Shown one piece after another: positions 37,243 through 46,380 of a DNA stretch of 64,000 nucleotides. The stretch is from Patiriisocius sp047731265 (GTDB taxonomy: Bacteria; Bacteroidota; Bacteroidia; Flavobacteriales; Flavobacteriaceae). How positions within the stretch are numbered: position 1 is the stretch's first letter; every line of letters begins with the position of its first letter. Made by a program: the position numbers and the translations under genes. A model generated the notes under the pieces. The model was not told the DNA's origin. It worked only from the letters and a program-made list of their open reading frames with translations, and did no database searches. The stretch spans positions 2,170,001 to 2,234,000 of the forward strand of contig NZ_CP159835.1 in assembly GCF_047731265.1 (NCBI RefSeq), given 5' to 3'.

Positions 37243-38373
37243 ATGGATTTTAAATTACACGCTACAGATGCTCAAGGGCAAGCAAGAGCAGGAACAATAA
37301 CGTTGGATCATGGCACGATCGAAACCCCGATTTTTATGCCCGTAGGCACAGTGGGTAGTGTTAAAGGGGTGCATCAACGAGAATTACGAGAGGAAATAAA
37401 TCCAGACGTCATTTTAGGGAATACCTATCATTTGTACTTGCGCCCAGGAACCTCAATTCTTGAAAAAGCGGGAGGACTCCATAAGTTTATGAATTGGGAC
37501 CGCAATATTTTAACAGATAGCGGAGGATACCAGGTGTATTCTCTTTCGGATAACCGAAAAATTAAAGAAGAAGGAGTAAAGTTTAAGTCTCATATTGATG
37601 GAAGCTACCACGTGTTCACTCCAGAAAATGTGATGGAAATACAAAGAACCATTGGTGCAGACATCATTATGGCATTTGATGAATGTACGCCCTATCCATG
37701 TGATTATAACTATGCCAAACGATCTATGCATATGACGCACCGTTGGCTGGAAAGATGTTTAACGCATTTAGATAAGACTCCCCTGAAATATGATTACAAT
37801 CAAACATTTTTCCCAATTGTCCAAGGGAGTACCTATAAAGATTTAAGGAAACAAAGCGCAGAATATATTGCGGGTGTGGGGGCTGAAGGGAATGCCATAG
37901 GTGGCCTCTCTGTAGGAGAGCCTGCCGAAGAAATGTATGCAATGACCGAAGTTGTTACTGCGATTTTACCCAAAGACAAACCACGTTATTTAATGGGGGT
38001 AGGAACTCCAATTAATTTACTGGAAAATATTGCCTTGGGAATAGACATGTTTGATTGCGTAATGCCAACCAGAAATGGTAGAAACGGAATGCTATTTACT
38101 GCCCACGGTACCATCAATATTAAAAACAAGAAATGGGAAGCAGATTTTTCTGCTATCGATCATATGGCAATCACTTGGGTTGACACGGAATATAGCAAAG
38201 CATATCTTCGGCATTTATTTACGGTAAACGAAATGCTTGGACGTCAAATCGCGACCATTCACAATCTCGGTTTTTATTTATGGTTGGTTCGCGAGTCAAG
38301 AAAACATATCTTAGCGGGAGATTTCACGAGGTGGAAGAATATGATGGTAAAGCAAATGGATAAAAGATTGTAA
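37243..38373 (+). CDS. tgt: tRNA-guanine transglycosylase
   Basis: A 376-residue enzyme exchanging guanine-34 for a queuine precursor in tRNAs with GUN anticodons. Core motifs: PVGTVGSVKGV, ILGNTYHLYLRPG, DSGGYQVYSL, GGLSVGE and the catalytic region GIDMFDCVMPTRNGR. The zinc site is unusual: the CxCxxC motif expected before SKAYLRHLF reads AITWVD, without any of the three cysteines, while the His in TIHNLGFY remains. Start at ATG 37243 (DFKLHATDAQGQ), since the upstream TTG is promoter sequence. Confidence 0.94.
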   Translation: MDFKLHATDAQGQARAGTITLDHGTIETPIFMPVGTVGSVKGVHQRELREEINPDVILGNTYHLYLRPGTSILEKAGGLHKFMNWDRNILTDSGGYQVYSLSDNRKIKEEGVKFKSHIDGSYHVFTPENVMEIQRTIGADIIMAFDECTPYPCDYNYAKRSMHMTHRWLERCLTHLDKTPLKYDYNQTFFPIVQGSTYKDLRKQSAEYIAGVGAEGNAIGGLSVGEPAEEMYAMTEVVTAILPKDKPRYLMGVGTPINLLENIALGIDMFDCVMPTRNGRNGMLFTAHGTINIKNKKWEADFSAIDHMAITWVDTEYSKAYLRHLFTVNEMLGRQIATIHNLGFYLWLVRESRKHILAGDFTRWKNMMVKQMDKRL

Positions 38374-38463
38374 CCGAATAATAAAAGCGGAAATTTGAAA
38401 AACGAAATCGGAAACGAATTAAAAAAAAATCAGTTTAATTCATAATTAGTTTTTTAAATTTCA

Positions 38464-38525
38464 CTCACAACTCACAACTCACAACTCACAACTCACAACT
38501 CACAACTCACAACTCACAACTCACA
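38464..38525 (+). repeat. Heptanucleotide tandem repeat (CTCACAA)
   Basis: Eight perfect head-to-tail copies of CTCACAA (38464-38519) and a partial ninth copy end one base before the TTG start of the permease gene. Seven is not a multiple of three, and the repeat lies in the 5' leader, so copy-number changes would alter leader length rather than the coding frame. Confidence 0.9.
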
Positions 38526-39605
38526 TTGCTCAGCATTCTCGATAAATACATTTTAAAACGATACTTAGGCACTTTTTTGCTGTTGTTGCTGCTTTTTATA
38601 CCTATTGGGATTACCGTAAATCTTGCTGAAAAGATTGACAAGATCTTAGCAAATGAGGTTCCTTTTATTGAAGTTGTTAAATACTATTTAGACTTCACGG
38701 TTTACTTTGCCAACCTTCTATTTCCGTTATTTTTATTTCTTTCAGTAATCTGGTTTACCTCTAAATTAGCAAATAACACAGAGATTATTGCCTTTTTGAG
38801 TAGTGGGGTTTCGTATTATAGATTCTTGCGACCCTATATGATAGGGGCAACCTTGGTTTGTATTGGAGCATTTTTCTTAGGAATGTATATAGCACCAAGT
38901 GCCAGTAAAGGTTTTAATGACTTTACCTACGAGTATCTTAAAAAGGGAAAAAAAGCTTACGAAAACACCAATGTATACCGTCAAATTAATGAGAATGATT
39001 ACCTGTATGTTAGTTATTTTAATGTAAACGAAAAATCAGGAACCAACTTTACATTAGAACATTTTGAAGGTCAGAAAATGACCTACAAATTGTCTGCCAA
39101 TCGCATTAAATTCAATGATATAGACAGCACGTATTCGTTAAACACCTATACGAAAAGGATTATTGGAGAAGATGGAGATATTATTGAACGAAAAGCACAA
39201 TTAGATACTATCTTTAATTTTGAATTGGATGATCTAACTCCTGTAAAATATATTGCGGAAACACTCAATTTACCCGAACTCAATAAATTTATAGCAAGAG
39301 AAAAGGAAAAAGGATCTAACCTTATAAATAGATACGAGGTAGTGCGTTACAAGCGATGGAGTTTGCCAGTTTCGGCATATATTTTAACCATTATTGCGGT
39401 AGCAGTATCCTCCGTAAAACGCCGTGGTGGGATGGGCGTTAACTTGGCGATTGGAATTGCGATAGGGATGGTTTTTATTTTCTTTGATAAAATCTTTGGA
39501 ACGCTTGCTGAACAAAGCGATTTTTCTCCTTTTATTGCAACTTGGGCACCAAATATTGTATTTGCTATCTTGGCAATTTATCTCTTGAGAAATGCAAAAC
39601 GCTAA
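38526..39605 (+). CDS. LptF/LptG-family permease
   Basis: A 359-residue inner-membrane protein of the YjgP/YjgQ family. Three membrane segments lie in the N-terminal 125 residues (FLLLLLLFIPIGITVNL, ANLLFPLFLFLSVIWF, LVCIGAFFLGMYIA) and three in the last 90, with a periplasmic domain between, as in LptG/LptF of the lipopolysaccharide transport complex. The start is TTG: LSILDKYILKRYLGTF is the family N-terminus and no ATG lies upstream. Translation therefore starts directly beside the heptamer repeat. The 3' end overlaps the EamA gene by 14 nt. Confidence 0.9.
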   Translation: MLSILDKYILKRYLGTFLLLLLLFIPIGITVNLAEKIDKILANEVPFIEVVKYYLDFTVYFANLLFPLFLFLSVIWFTSKLANNTEIIAFLSSGVSYYRFLRPYMIGATLVCIGAFFLGMYIAPSASKGFNDFTYEYLKKGKKAYENTNVYRQINENDYLYVSYFNVNEKSGTNFTLEHFEGQKMTYKLSANRIKFNDIDSTYSLNTYTKRIIGEDGDIIERKAQLDTIFNFELDDLTPVKYIAETLNLPELNKFIAREKEKGSNLINRYEVVRYKRWSLPVSAYILTIIAVAVSSVKRRGGMGVNLAIGIAIGMVFIFFDKIFGTLAEQSDFSPFIATWAPNIVFAILAIYLLRNAKR

Positions 39606-40491
39606 GCTCTTAAATTATCTACATTTACACTTTATAGTTTTCATTTGGGGCTTTACGGCCGTATTAGGCGCACTTATATCTATTGATGCACTACCGCTTG
39701 TTTGGTTTAGGATGTTGATTGCAACAGGGCTAATTTTGATTTGGATAAGCTATAAGAAAAAGTCATTGCGATTTACTCCAAAGACATTAGCAGCCTTTTT
39801 TATTGGCGGACTTATAATAGCGCTGCACTGGCTCGCCTTTTTTGGAGCGATTAAGGTTGCAAATGTTTCGGTAACCTTGGCTATAATGTCAACAGGTGCT
39901 TTTTTTACTTCATTTTTAGAACCGCTATTTTACAAAAGGAAAATTATAGGGTACGAGGTATTGTTTGGTTTGATTGTTATCGCGGGCTTATACATTATAT
40001 TTAGGGTAGAAGGCGATTATTTCAACGGAATGATCTTAGCGCTTTGCTCCTCATTTTTAGGAGCTTTGTTTTCGGTTATCAACGGAAAATTTGCAGTTAA
40101 GTACGATGCTTCAGCCATATCGTTTTATGAATTAGGATTTGGGGTGTTATGTATTTCAGTATACTTATTATTCACAGGTAGCTTTTCAGCAGAATTCTTT
40201 CAGCTATCTACAAAAGATTGGATCTATCTTTTCATTTTAGCTTCAGCTTGTACTGCCTATGCCTTTATTGCATCGGTACACGTTATGAAGTGGATTAGCC
40301 CGTATACAGTGATGTTGACCATAAATATGGAGCCTGTTTACGGTATTATTCTAGCCTTATTAATTTTGGGTGATGCCGAGAATATGAGTAGTCAATTTTA
40401 TTATGGAGCAGCCTTAATCATTGCCACTGTAGTTGCTAACGGTATTATTAAGAACCGAATTATTAGAAAAAAAACGAGCAATAATGGCTAG
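39592..40491 (+). CDS. EamA/DMT-family transporter
   Basis: A 299-residue protein with ten predicted membrane segments in two EamA repeats (first beginning HFIVFIWGFTAVLGALISID, second from MILALCSSFLGALFSVINGK). Members export amino acids or other small metabolites; the substrate cannot be deduced. Overlaps the upstream permease gene by 14 nt, so probably co-expressed with it. Confidence 0.9.
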   Translation: MQNAKLLNYLHLHFIVFIWGFTAVLGALISIDALPLVWFRMLIATGLILIWISYKKKSLRFTPKTLAAFFIGGLIIALHWLAFFGAIKVANVSVTLAIMSTGAFFTSFLEPLFYKRKIIGYEVLFGLIVIAGLYIIFRVEGDYFNGMILALCSSFLGALFSVINGKFAVKYDASAISFYELGFGVLCISVYLLFTGSFSAEFFQLSTKDWIYLFILASACTAYAFIASVHVMKWISPYTVMLTINMEPVYGIILALLILGDAENMSSQFYYGAALIIATVVANGIIKNRIIRKKTSNNG

Positions 40492-40506
40492 CTCAAAACA
40501 AAGTTT

Positions 40507-40514
40507 TATCTTTG
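40507..40514 (+). promoter_or_regulatory. -7 element of accA
   Basis: TATCTTTG 37 nt before the ATG at 40551. The TTG inside it is the false start of the longest frame. No clear -33 element. Confidence 0.55.
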
Positions 40515-40550
40515 CGGAACACACCTAAACTAACCCATTCAAACAACCGT

Positions 40551-41504
40551 ATGGAATATCTTGATTTTGAATTGCCTATTAAAGAATTGCAAGAGCAATA
40601 TGAAAAGGCTTGCGCTATTGGAGAAGAGAGCGATGTAGATGTAACCAAGACCTGTAAGCAAATTGAAAAAAAGTTAATAGAGACTAAAAAAGACATCTAT
40701 AAAAACTTAACGCCGTGGCAACGCGTGCAACTTTCAAGACACCCCAATAGGCCATATACAATGGATTATATCAATGCAATTTGTGGAGATAGCTTTTTAG
40801 AATTGCACGGTGACCGAAACTTTAAGGACGACAAAGCTATGGTAGGTGGTCTAGGAAAAATTGGAGATCAGAGCTATATGTTTATTGGTCAACAAAAAGG
40901 ATTCAATACAAAAACTAGACAATACCGAAACTTTGGTATGGCTAATCCAGAAGGATATCGCAAAGCATTGCGATTAATGAAAAGTGCTGAAAAGTTTGGA
41001 GTGCCGGTAGTTACTTTAATTGATACTCCTGGTGCATTCCCAGGAATAGAAGCAGAAGAACGTGGACAAGGAGAAGCTATTGCCAGAAACATTCTTGAAA
41101 TGACTCGCCTTAAAGTGCCTATTATTGTTGTTATTATAGGAGAAGGTGCCAGCGGTGGAGCTTTAGGAATTGGTGTTGGAGACAAAGTATTGATGTTAGA
41201 AAATACTTGGTATTCAGTTATTTCTCCAGAGAGTTGTTCTTCTATTTTATGGCGCAGTTGGGAGTTTAAAGAGCAAGCTGCAGAAGCTTTGAAATTAACA
41301 GCTATCGATATGAAAAAGCAAAAACTCATTGATGTTATCGTTAAAGAACCAGTGGGTGGAGCACACGCAAATCCAGAGGAAACATTTACTATTGTTGCAA
41401 GTGCAATTAAGAAAGAATATGAAGCTTTAAAAGACTTATCACCAGAAAATTTAGTAACACAACGTATGGATAAATATTCTGAAATGGGAGTCTTTAAAGG
41501 CTAA
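40551..41504 (+). CDS. accA: Acetyl-CoA carboxylase carboxyltransferase subunit alpha
   Basis: A 317-residue subunit of the carboxyltransferase that makes malonyl-CoA for fatty acid synthesis. Family segments: LDFELPIKELQEQYE, LSRHPNRPYTMDYI, ELHGDRNFKDDKAMVGGLG, PVVTLIDTPGAFPGIEAEERGQGEAIA and GEGASGGALGIGVGD. The ATG at 40551 begins the conserved N-terminus; the upstream TTG belongs to the promoter. Followed by a terminator. Confidence 0.96.
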   Translation: MEYLDFELPIKELQEQYEKACAIGEESDVDVTKTCKQIEKKLIETKKDIYKNLTPWQRVQLSRHPNRPYTMDYINAICGDSFLELHGDRNFKDDKAMVGGLGKIGDQSYMFIGQQKGFNTKTRQYRNFGMANPEGYRKALRLMKSAEKFGVPVVTLIDTPGAFPGIEAEERGQGEAIARNILEMTRLKVPIIVVIIGEGASGGALGIGVGDKVLMLENTWYSVISPESCSSILWRSWEFKEQAAEALKLTAIDMKKQKLIDVIVKEPVGGAHANPEETFTIVASAIKKEYEALKDLSPENLVTQRMDKYSEMGVFKG

Positions 41505-41532
41505 TTTCGGAGATAACAATACATTGGAAAAT

Positions 41533-41559
41533 CTGAAAGTTTTCTTTCAGCCTTTTTTT
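41533..41559 (+). terminator. Rho-independent terminator of accA
   Basis: CTGAAAG and CTTTCAG form a perfect 7-bp stem with a TTTT loop, followed by CC and a T run. Confidence 0.8.
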
Positions 41560-41625
41560 ATGGTTATTAACAGCTTATCTTTAGTTTTCAACAATGACAT
41601 GTAGATATTCATCGTTCTATAAAAG

Positions 41626-41656
41626 TTGTTATCTCTTAACAATTTCTTTACATTCG
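41626..41656 (+). promoter_or_regulatory. Promoter of dnaB
   Basis: TTG at 41626-41628, a 20-nt spacer and TACATTCG at 41649-41656. The ATG is only five bases beyond the -7 box, so the transcript may be leaderless or nearly so. Confidence 0.6.
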
Positions 41657-41660
41657 CTTT

Positions 41661-43205
41661 ATGGAAAAAGTGCAACCTAAAACCTCATATTCAAATCGTC
41701 CTTCTCAAATAATAAATTTGGAAAAGGGGAAATTACCGCCACAAGCAGTTGATTTAGAAGAGGTTGTTCTAGGGGCGATGATGATCGATAAAAAGGGAGT
41801 TGATGAGGTTATCGATATTCTAAGCGTTGATGCATTTTACAAAGACGCACATCAACACATTTTTGATGCTATTAATGTATTGTTCCACGAAAGCCAGCCT
41901 ATTGACTTATTAACCGTTTCGGCGCAGCTTAAAAAGGCTAAAGCTTTGGAGCTAGCAGGAGGTGAATTTTACTTGATTTCACTTACTCAAAAAGTGTCAT
42001 CATCCGCACATATAGAATTCCACGCAAGAATCATTTTACAGAAGTTTATACAACGTAGTCTCATAAAAATTTCAACCGAAATTATTGAGGATTCCTATGA
42101 TGAATCTACAGATGTTTTTGATTTACTGGACACTGCAGAAAGTAAACTATATGATGTTACACAAGGAAACCTAAAACGTTCTAGTGAAACGGCAATGGAT
42201 CTGGTGAGTCAAGCTAAGAAAAGAATTCAAGATATAGCCAATAAGGACGGACTATCGGGAATACCTTCTGGTTTTACAGAGGTTGATAAATTAACCTCAG
42301 GATGGCAGCCGAGTGATTTGGTAATTATTGCAGCAAGACCAGGTATGGGTAAAACAGCACTCACTTTGTCGATGGCAAGGAACATGGCGGTGGAGCACAA
42401 TATACCTGTGGCATTTTTCTCTTGCGAAATGTCTTCAGTACAGCTAATTACGCGTTTGATTTCTTCAGAAACAGGCTTGTCTTCAGAAAAATTAAGAACA
42501 GGGAATTTAGAACAACACGAATGGGAACAGCTCAATGTAAAAGTAAAAGGACTTGAAAAAGCACCTTTGTTTATTGATGATACACCTTCTCTTTCTATTT
42601 TTGATTTACGTGCAAAAGCCAGAAGATTAGCTTCTCAGCACGGGATCAAAATTATAATGATTGATTACCTGCAATTAATGACGGCAGGAAATAATAAAGG
42701 TGGGGGAAACAGAGAACAAGAAATCTCGACAATTTCTAGAAACTTAAAGGCATTGGCAAAGGAACTTAATATTCCAGTAATTGCTTTATCCCAGTTATCG
42801 AGAGCTGTAGAAACTCGTGGAGGAAGTAAAAGACCATTATTGAGTGACCTTCGTGAATCTGGCGCCATAGAGCAGGATGCAGATATCGTTTCTTTTATTT
42901 ACCGGCCAGAATACTATAAAATTGATGAGTGGGATGATGATGAACATTCTCCAACTGAAGGTCAAGGTGAATTCATCGTGGCAAAACACCGGAACGGAGG
43001 GCTAGATGAAATCCGTCTTAGATTTGTAGGGCATCTTGGTAAATTTGAGAACCTTGAAACGTTTCCTTTTACCAATGAAATTGCTTCGAGTATGAATGCC
43101 GCTGCAAACGATGACACTTTTAAAACACCAAACTTCCCTTCGGCAGATCAAGCTTTTGGGAGTTCATTGAATACTGATCCTGGTGAGGATGAAGTGCCCT
43201 TTTAA
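41661..43205 (+). CDS. dnaB: Replicative DNA helicase
   Basis: A 514-residue hexameric helicase of the replication fork. The N-terminal DnaB domain (PPQAVDLEEVVLGAMMID, residues about 25-130) and linker precede the RecA-like helicase domain with Walker A AARPGMGKTALTLS, Walker B IIMIDYLQLM and SQLSRAVETR. No intein is present. The acidic C-terminal tail ends DPGEDEVPF. Transcribed alone from a nearby promoter. Confidence 0.96.
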   Translation: MEKVQPKTSYSNRPSQIINLEKGKLPPQAVDLEEVVLGAMMIDKKGVDEVIDILSVDAFYKDAHQHIFDAINVLFHESQPIDLLTVSAQLKKAKALELAGGEFYLISLTQKVSSSAHIEFHARIILQKFIQRSLIKISTEIIEDSYDESTDVFDLLDTAESKLYDVTQGNLKRSSETAMDLVSQAKKRIQDIANKDGLSGIPSGFTEVDKLTSGWQPSDLVIIAARPGMGKTALTLSMARNMAVEHNIPVAFFSCEMSSVQLITRLISSETGLSSEKLRTGNLEQHEWEQLNVKVKGLEKAPLFIDDTPSLSIFDLRAKARRLASQHGIKIIMIDYLQLMTAGNNKGGGNREQEISTISRNLKALAKELNIPVIALSQLSRAVETRGGSKRPLLSDLRESGAIEQDADIVSFIYRPEYYKIDEWDDDEHSPTEGQGEFIVAKHRNGGLDEIRLRFVGHLGKFENLETFPFTNEIASSMNAAANDDTFKTPNFPSADQAFGSSLNTDPGEDEVPF

Positions 43206-43302
43206 GTTATTTGATTCGGCTAAATTGCGGATTACTCTTTTTATAATATCATTTGTCTAAAAGCTATAACATTGGCTTAAATTTTGTCAGTATATTTACA
43301 CT

Positions 43303-44562
43303 ATGACAAGATTATTTACAGCACTTTTATTCTTATTATTTTCAGTTCCATCTTTCGCATCCTATATCTTAATCCCTATGGATCTTGAGGGACAAAAAGA
43401 ACATTTAAAGGCATACGGAATAACCTATTGGATGCTCGAAAAGGATGTTAAAGTAAAATGGTTATTAAACTATAGGGGAGGCTCGTTCTTACTTCCAGAC
43501 GCCGAAGATATTCGCAAAGAATGCCAGATTAGAGGAGTTTCTTTCGAGATCTTAAGCGACTCCAAAACAGAACAAATTCTTTTAGATATTTCTAGCCCTT
43601 CCCAAAATATGGAAGCAGTAGTACTAGAGAAAGCACCAAAAATTGCCGTGTACTCTCCAAACGGGAACCAACCTTGGGATGATGCAGTAACCATGGTTTT
43701 GACCTATGCAGAAATTCCTTACACTATTGTTTATGATGAAGAGGTGCTAAGGGACGAGTTATTGTTGTTTGATTGGTTGCACCTACATCACGAGGATTTT
43801 ACAGGACAATATGGTAAATTTTATAGAGCCTATCGCTCTGCGCCTTGGTATATTGAAGAAAAGAGAAAGTCTGAGGCGTTAGCGAGTAAGTTGGGTTATG
43901 ACAAAGTCTCTGAAGAAAAGCTAGACGTTGCCTTAAAGATTAGAGATTATGTAGTAGGTGGTGGTTTTATGTTCGCTATGTGCAGTGCTACTGATAGTTT
44001 TGATATTGCATTAGCTGCGGAAGGGGTTGATATTTGTGAACCTATGTTTGATGGCGATCCAAGTGAAGCAAATTATCAAAATAAGATAAATGATAAAAGA
44101 ACATTTGCTTTCAAGGATTTTTTACTAGAACGCAACCCAATGGTCTATGAGTTCTCGTCAATAGATATGACGACTAAGCGCAAAATAAAAAAGGAGACAG
44201 ATTACTTTTCTTTAATGGACTATTCTGCAAAATGGGATCCAATTCCTTGCATGTTAGTCCAAAACCATACTTCATTAGTAAAAGGGTTTATGGGGCAAAC
44301 AACTAGCTATGCTCGAAATACTATAAAAAGTACTGTACTCGTACTAGGAGAACATAAATCTAGTGGAGAAGCACGCTATATCCACGGAATTAAAGGTAAA
44401 GGTTTCTTTACTTTTTATGGAGGTCACGACCCTGAAGACTATCAACATAGAGTAGGGGATGCTAAAACTGAATTGGCACTCCACCCTAAATCACCAGGAT
44501 ACCGTCTGATATTAAATAATGTTTTGTTCCCCGCAGCAAAGAAGAAAAAGCAGAAGACCTAA
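43303..44562 (+). CDS. Secreted conserved protein, often labelled 'asparagine synthetase B' without support
   Basis: A 419-residue exported protein. Residues 1-19 are a signal peptide (ending SFAS before YILIP). The body has strongly conserved-looking segments: LNYRGGSFLLPD, EKAPKIAVYSPNGNQPWDDAVT, DWLHLHHEDFTGQYG, GGGFMFAMCSATDSFDIALAA and FFTFYGGHDPEDYQHRVGD. The fold may be related to class I glutamine amidotransferase-like domains (the Cys in FAMCSATD). I see no ATP-binding or aspartate-adenylating motifs of asparagine synthetase. Function unknown. It is widespread in Flavobacteriaceae. A TATATTTA box ends five bases before the ATG. Confidence 0.75.
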   Translation: MTRLFTALLFLLFSVPSFASYILIPMDLEGQKEHLKAYGITYWMLEKDVKVKWLLNYRGGSFLLPDAEDIRKECQIRGVSFEILSDSKTEQILLDISSPSQNMEAVVLEKAPKIAVYSPNGNQPWDDAVTMVLTYAEIPYTIVYDEEVLRDELLLFDWLHLHHEDFTGQYGKFYRAYRSAPWYIEEKRKSEALASKLGYDKVSEEKLDVALKIRDYVVGGGFMFAMCSATDSFDIALAAEGVDICEPMFDGDPSEANYQNKINDKRTFAFKDFLLERNPMVYEFSSIDMTTKRKIKKETDYFSLMDYSAKWDPIPCMLVQNHTSLVKGFMGQTTSYARNTIKSTVLVLGEHKSSGEARYIHGIKGKGFFTFYGGHDPEDYQHRVGDAKTELALHPKSPGYRLILNNVLFPAAKKKKQKT

Positions 44563-44644
44563 ATCAAATTTACCAGGTTGAAATTTTTATTTTTTATTTA
44601 AAATTATATTTCTTAGCAGTTAAGATCCTATATTTATTTTAAAT

Positions 44645-45750
44645 ATGGGAAGTAGACAACTCAAGAAATACCTAACAAAATTCTGGCATTCATTTATATT
44701 TTGGGCAATTGCGATGTCCTTGTTTGGAATGTTCAGGTTCGTTGGTATTTTGAGTCAGGAAGGAATTTAAATTCGACCTGGATATGAAAATTCACTTGAT
44801 CCAGACCAAGTACTTCCTTTGTTTATTTTAACAGGTACCTTAATAGGTATTGTGTTCGCCATCATTGAGATTTTCTTTAACCAATATTCTTCAAAGAGAA
44901 CCCCATTAGATCATTTTGTTGCGGTTATCGCTGCTCCTAATGTTATTATAGAGCTTTCTGGTTATTTTTATGGACTTAAATTAAATAATGACCGAGGTTG
45001 GTGGCGTAGCGACAAAGTTTTTTTTGTTTTTATTTTATATATAATTTTGGCTTCATTCATTTTTTTTGGTTTATTAAAATCGCGAATGAAAAGTTTGGAA
45101 AGGGAGTTTTCTTAAAGATGTTACTAGGTAGATACAAAGATCCGAAAGTGGAAAAAAGAATTTTTATGTTCTTAGATTTAAAATCATCGATCAGCAATTC
45201 AGAAACCTTAGGACACTACAAATATAGTAAGCTCATTCAAGACTGTTTTTATGATATTAATGATGTTGTTCCTAAATATGACGCTGAAATATACCAGTAC
45301 GTAGGAGATGAAGCTGTTTTGAGTTGGCCTTATAAAAAAGGATTGGCAAACAAAAACTGTGTAGCCTTATTCTTTGATTTTCAGCACACGCTCGAGTTAA
45401 GACCTGACTATTATGAAAGCAAGTATGGTTTGAAGCCGGAGTTTAAAGCTGGCCTTCACGAAGGAAAACTAATGGTAGCGGAAGTTCGAGTTGTCAAAAA
45501 AGAGTTGGCCTTTCAAGGAGATGTAATCAATACTTCTGCGAGAATACAGGCAGAATGTAATACGCATAATGTGGGAATATTGATTTCTGAAAGATTGAAA
45601 ATTGATTTAAACTTGAACGAAAGATATACTGCCAGTGCATTAGGAAGTGTTCTGTTAAAAGGTAAATTAACCGAAATACAAATTTTTTATTTCAGAATAA
45701 TCAAGTCCAAAAATAAAAGCACATTAAAAGAAATTCGAAGAAGGAATTAA
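44645..45750 (+). pseudogene. Membrane-bound adenylate/guanylate cyclase pseudogene
   Basis: The ATG at 44645 begins a membrane domain (FWHSFIFWAIAMSLFGMF). It is interrupted by TAA at 44768-44770, resumes in the same frame (FILTGTLIGIVFAIIEIFF and two further segments), and shifts frame near 45085 so that NEKFGKGVFLKMLLGRY joins the class III cyclase domain read from 45118. That domain keeps FMFLDLKSS, YVGDEAVLSW and GDVINTSARIQ, including both metal-binding Asp. The catalytic part alone (45118-45750, 210 residues) is still an open frame with an ATG and might be expressed as a soluble fragment. Confidence 0.85.
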
Positions 45751-45916
45751 GAGAAATAAAGCGACCTATAGAAAGTGTTATAAATGATTTATATTTAATC
45801 ACTAAGGTTCTAAAAAAATAGCTCCTAACAAAGTAAAATTTACGCTACAATAAAAAATAGAAGATACAATGTATTGATCAATATTTAAAATAACCCAGAC
45901 TAACAACATCAAAAAA

Positions 45917-46380
45917 ATGAATACCAAAAAATTACTTTTAGCAGGAATGGCATTAGCTACATTAACAGCGTGTGGTATTTATGTCCGAATTGGGGATTTA
46001 AATGGAATTGCAATAAGAATTTAGACGACAGTGAAGAATATGTGCTAATCGAAAGAGAAGTTGAAGCAATTGCAAAGTCTTCAAGTGATGCTCTCGAAAA
46101 AGCCGTTGATAATTTGACAAAAGAACATCAAAGCGAGTTTTTAAGAAATGCTAAAATTTATGAAAAATGCAACGGAAAGAAAATAAAAGTGACTGCAGAT
46201 GTTTGGGGGACTCAGAATGCTAATGTAAATATTACAACAACCGCTAATGTTAAAGTCGAATTAAACGCTGGAGACAAAGTGATTTTCTATAAAAAGGGCA
46301 AAATCGTTGATGGGAAGATTATTGGATTAAACGCCGATTTTGTAATTGTCGAATATGGAAAGAGAAACAAAAGAATGTAA
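45917..46380 (+). pseudogene. Frameshifted small lipoprotein gene
   Basis: The ATG at 45917 encodes a lipoprotein signal (ending LTAC) then GIYV, where the frame goes to a TAG 36 codons from the start. Losing one base near 45985 explains it: the other frame continues as PNWGFKWNCNKNLDDSEEYVLIE to residue 46380. The distal part has VKVELNAGDKVIFYKKGKIVDGKI. I do not recognise the family. The 136-residue frame from 45970 lacks the signal peptide and is not a genuine start. Confidence 0.75.

Noticed and set aside
45118..45750. Stand-alone intact cyclase gene
   Set aside because: The family normally has the N-terminal membrane domain, which is present upstream but broken, and the joining sequence NEKFGKGVFLKM continues in frame before the ATG.
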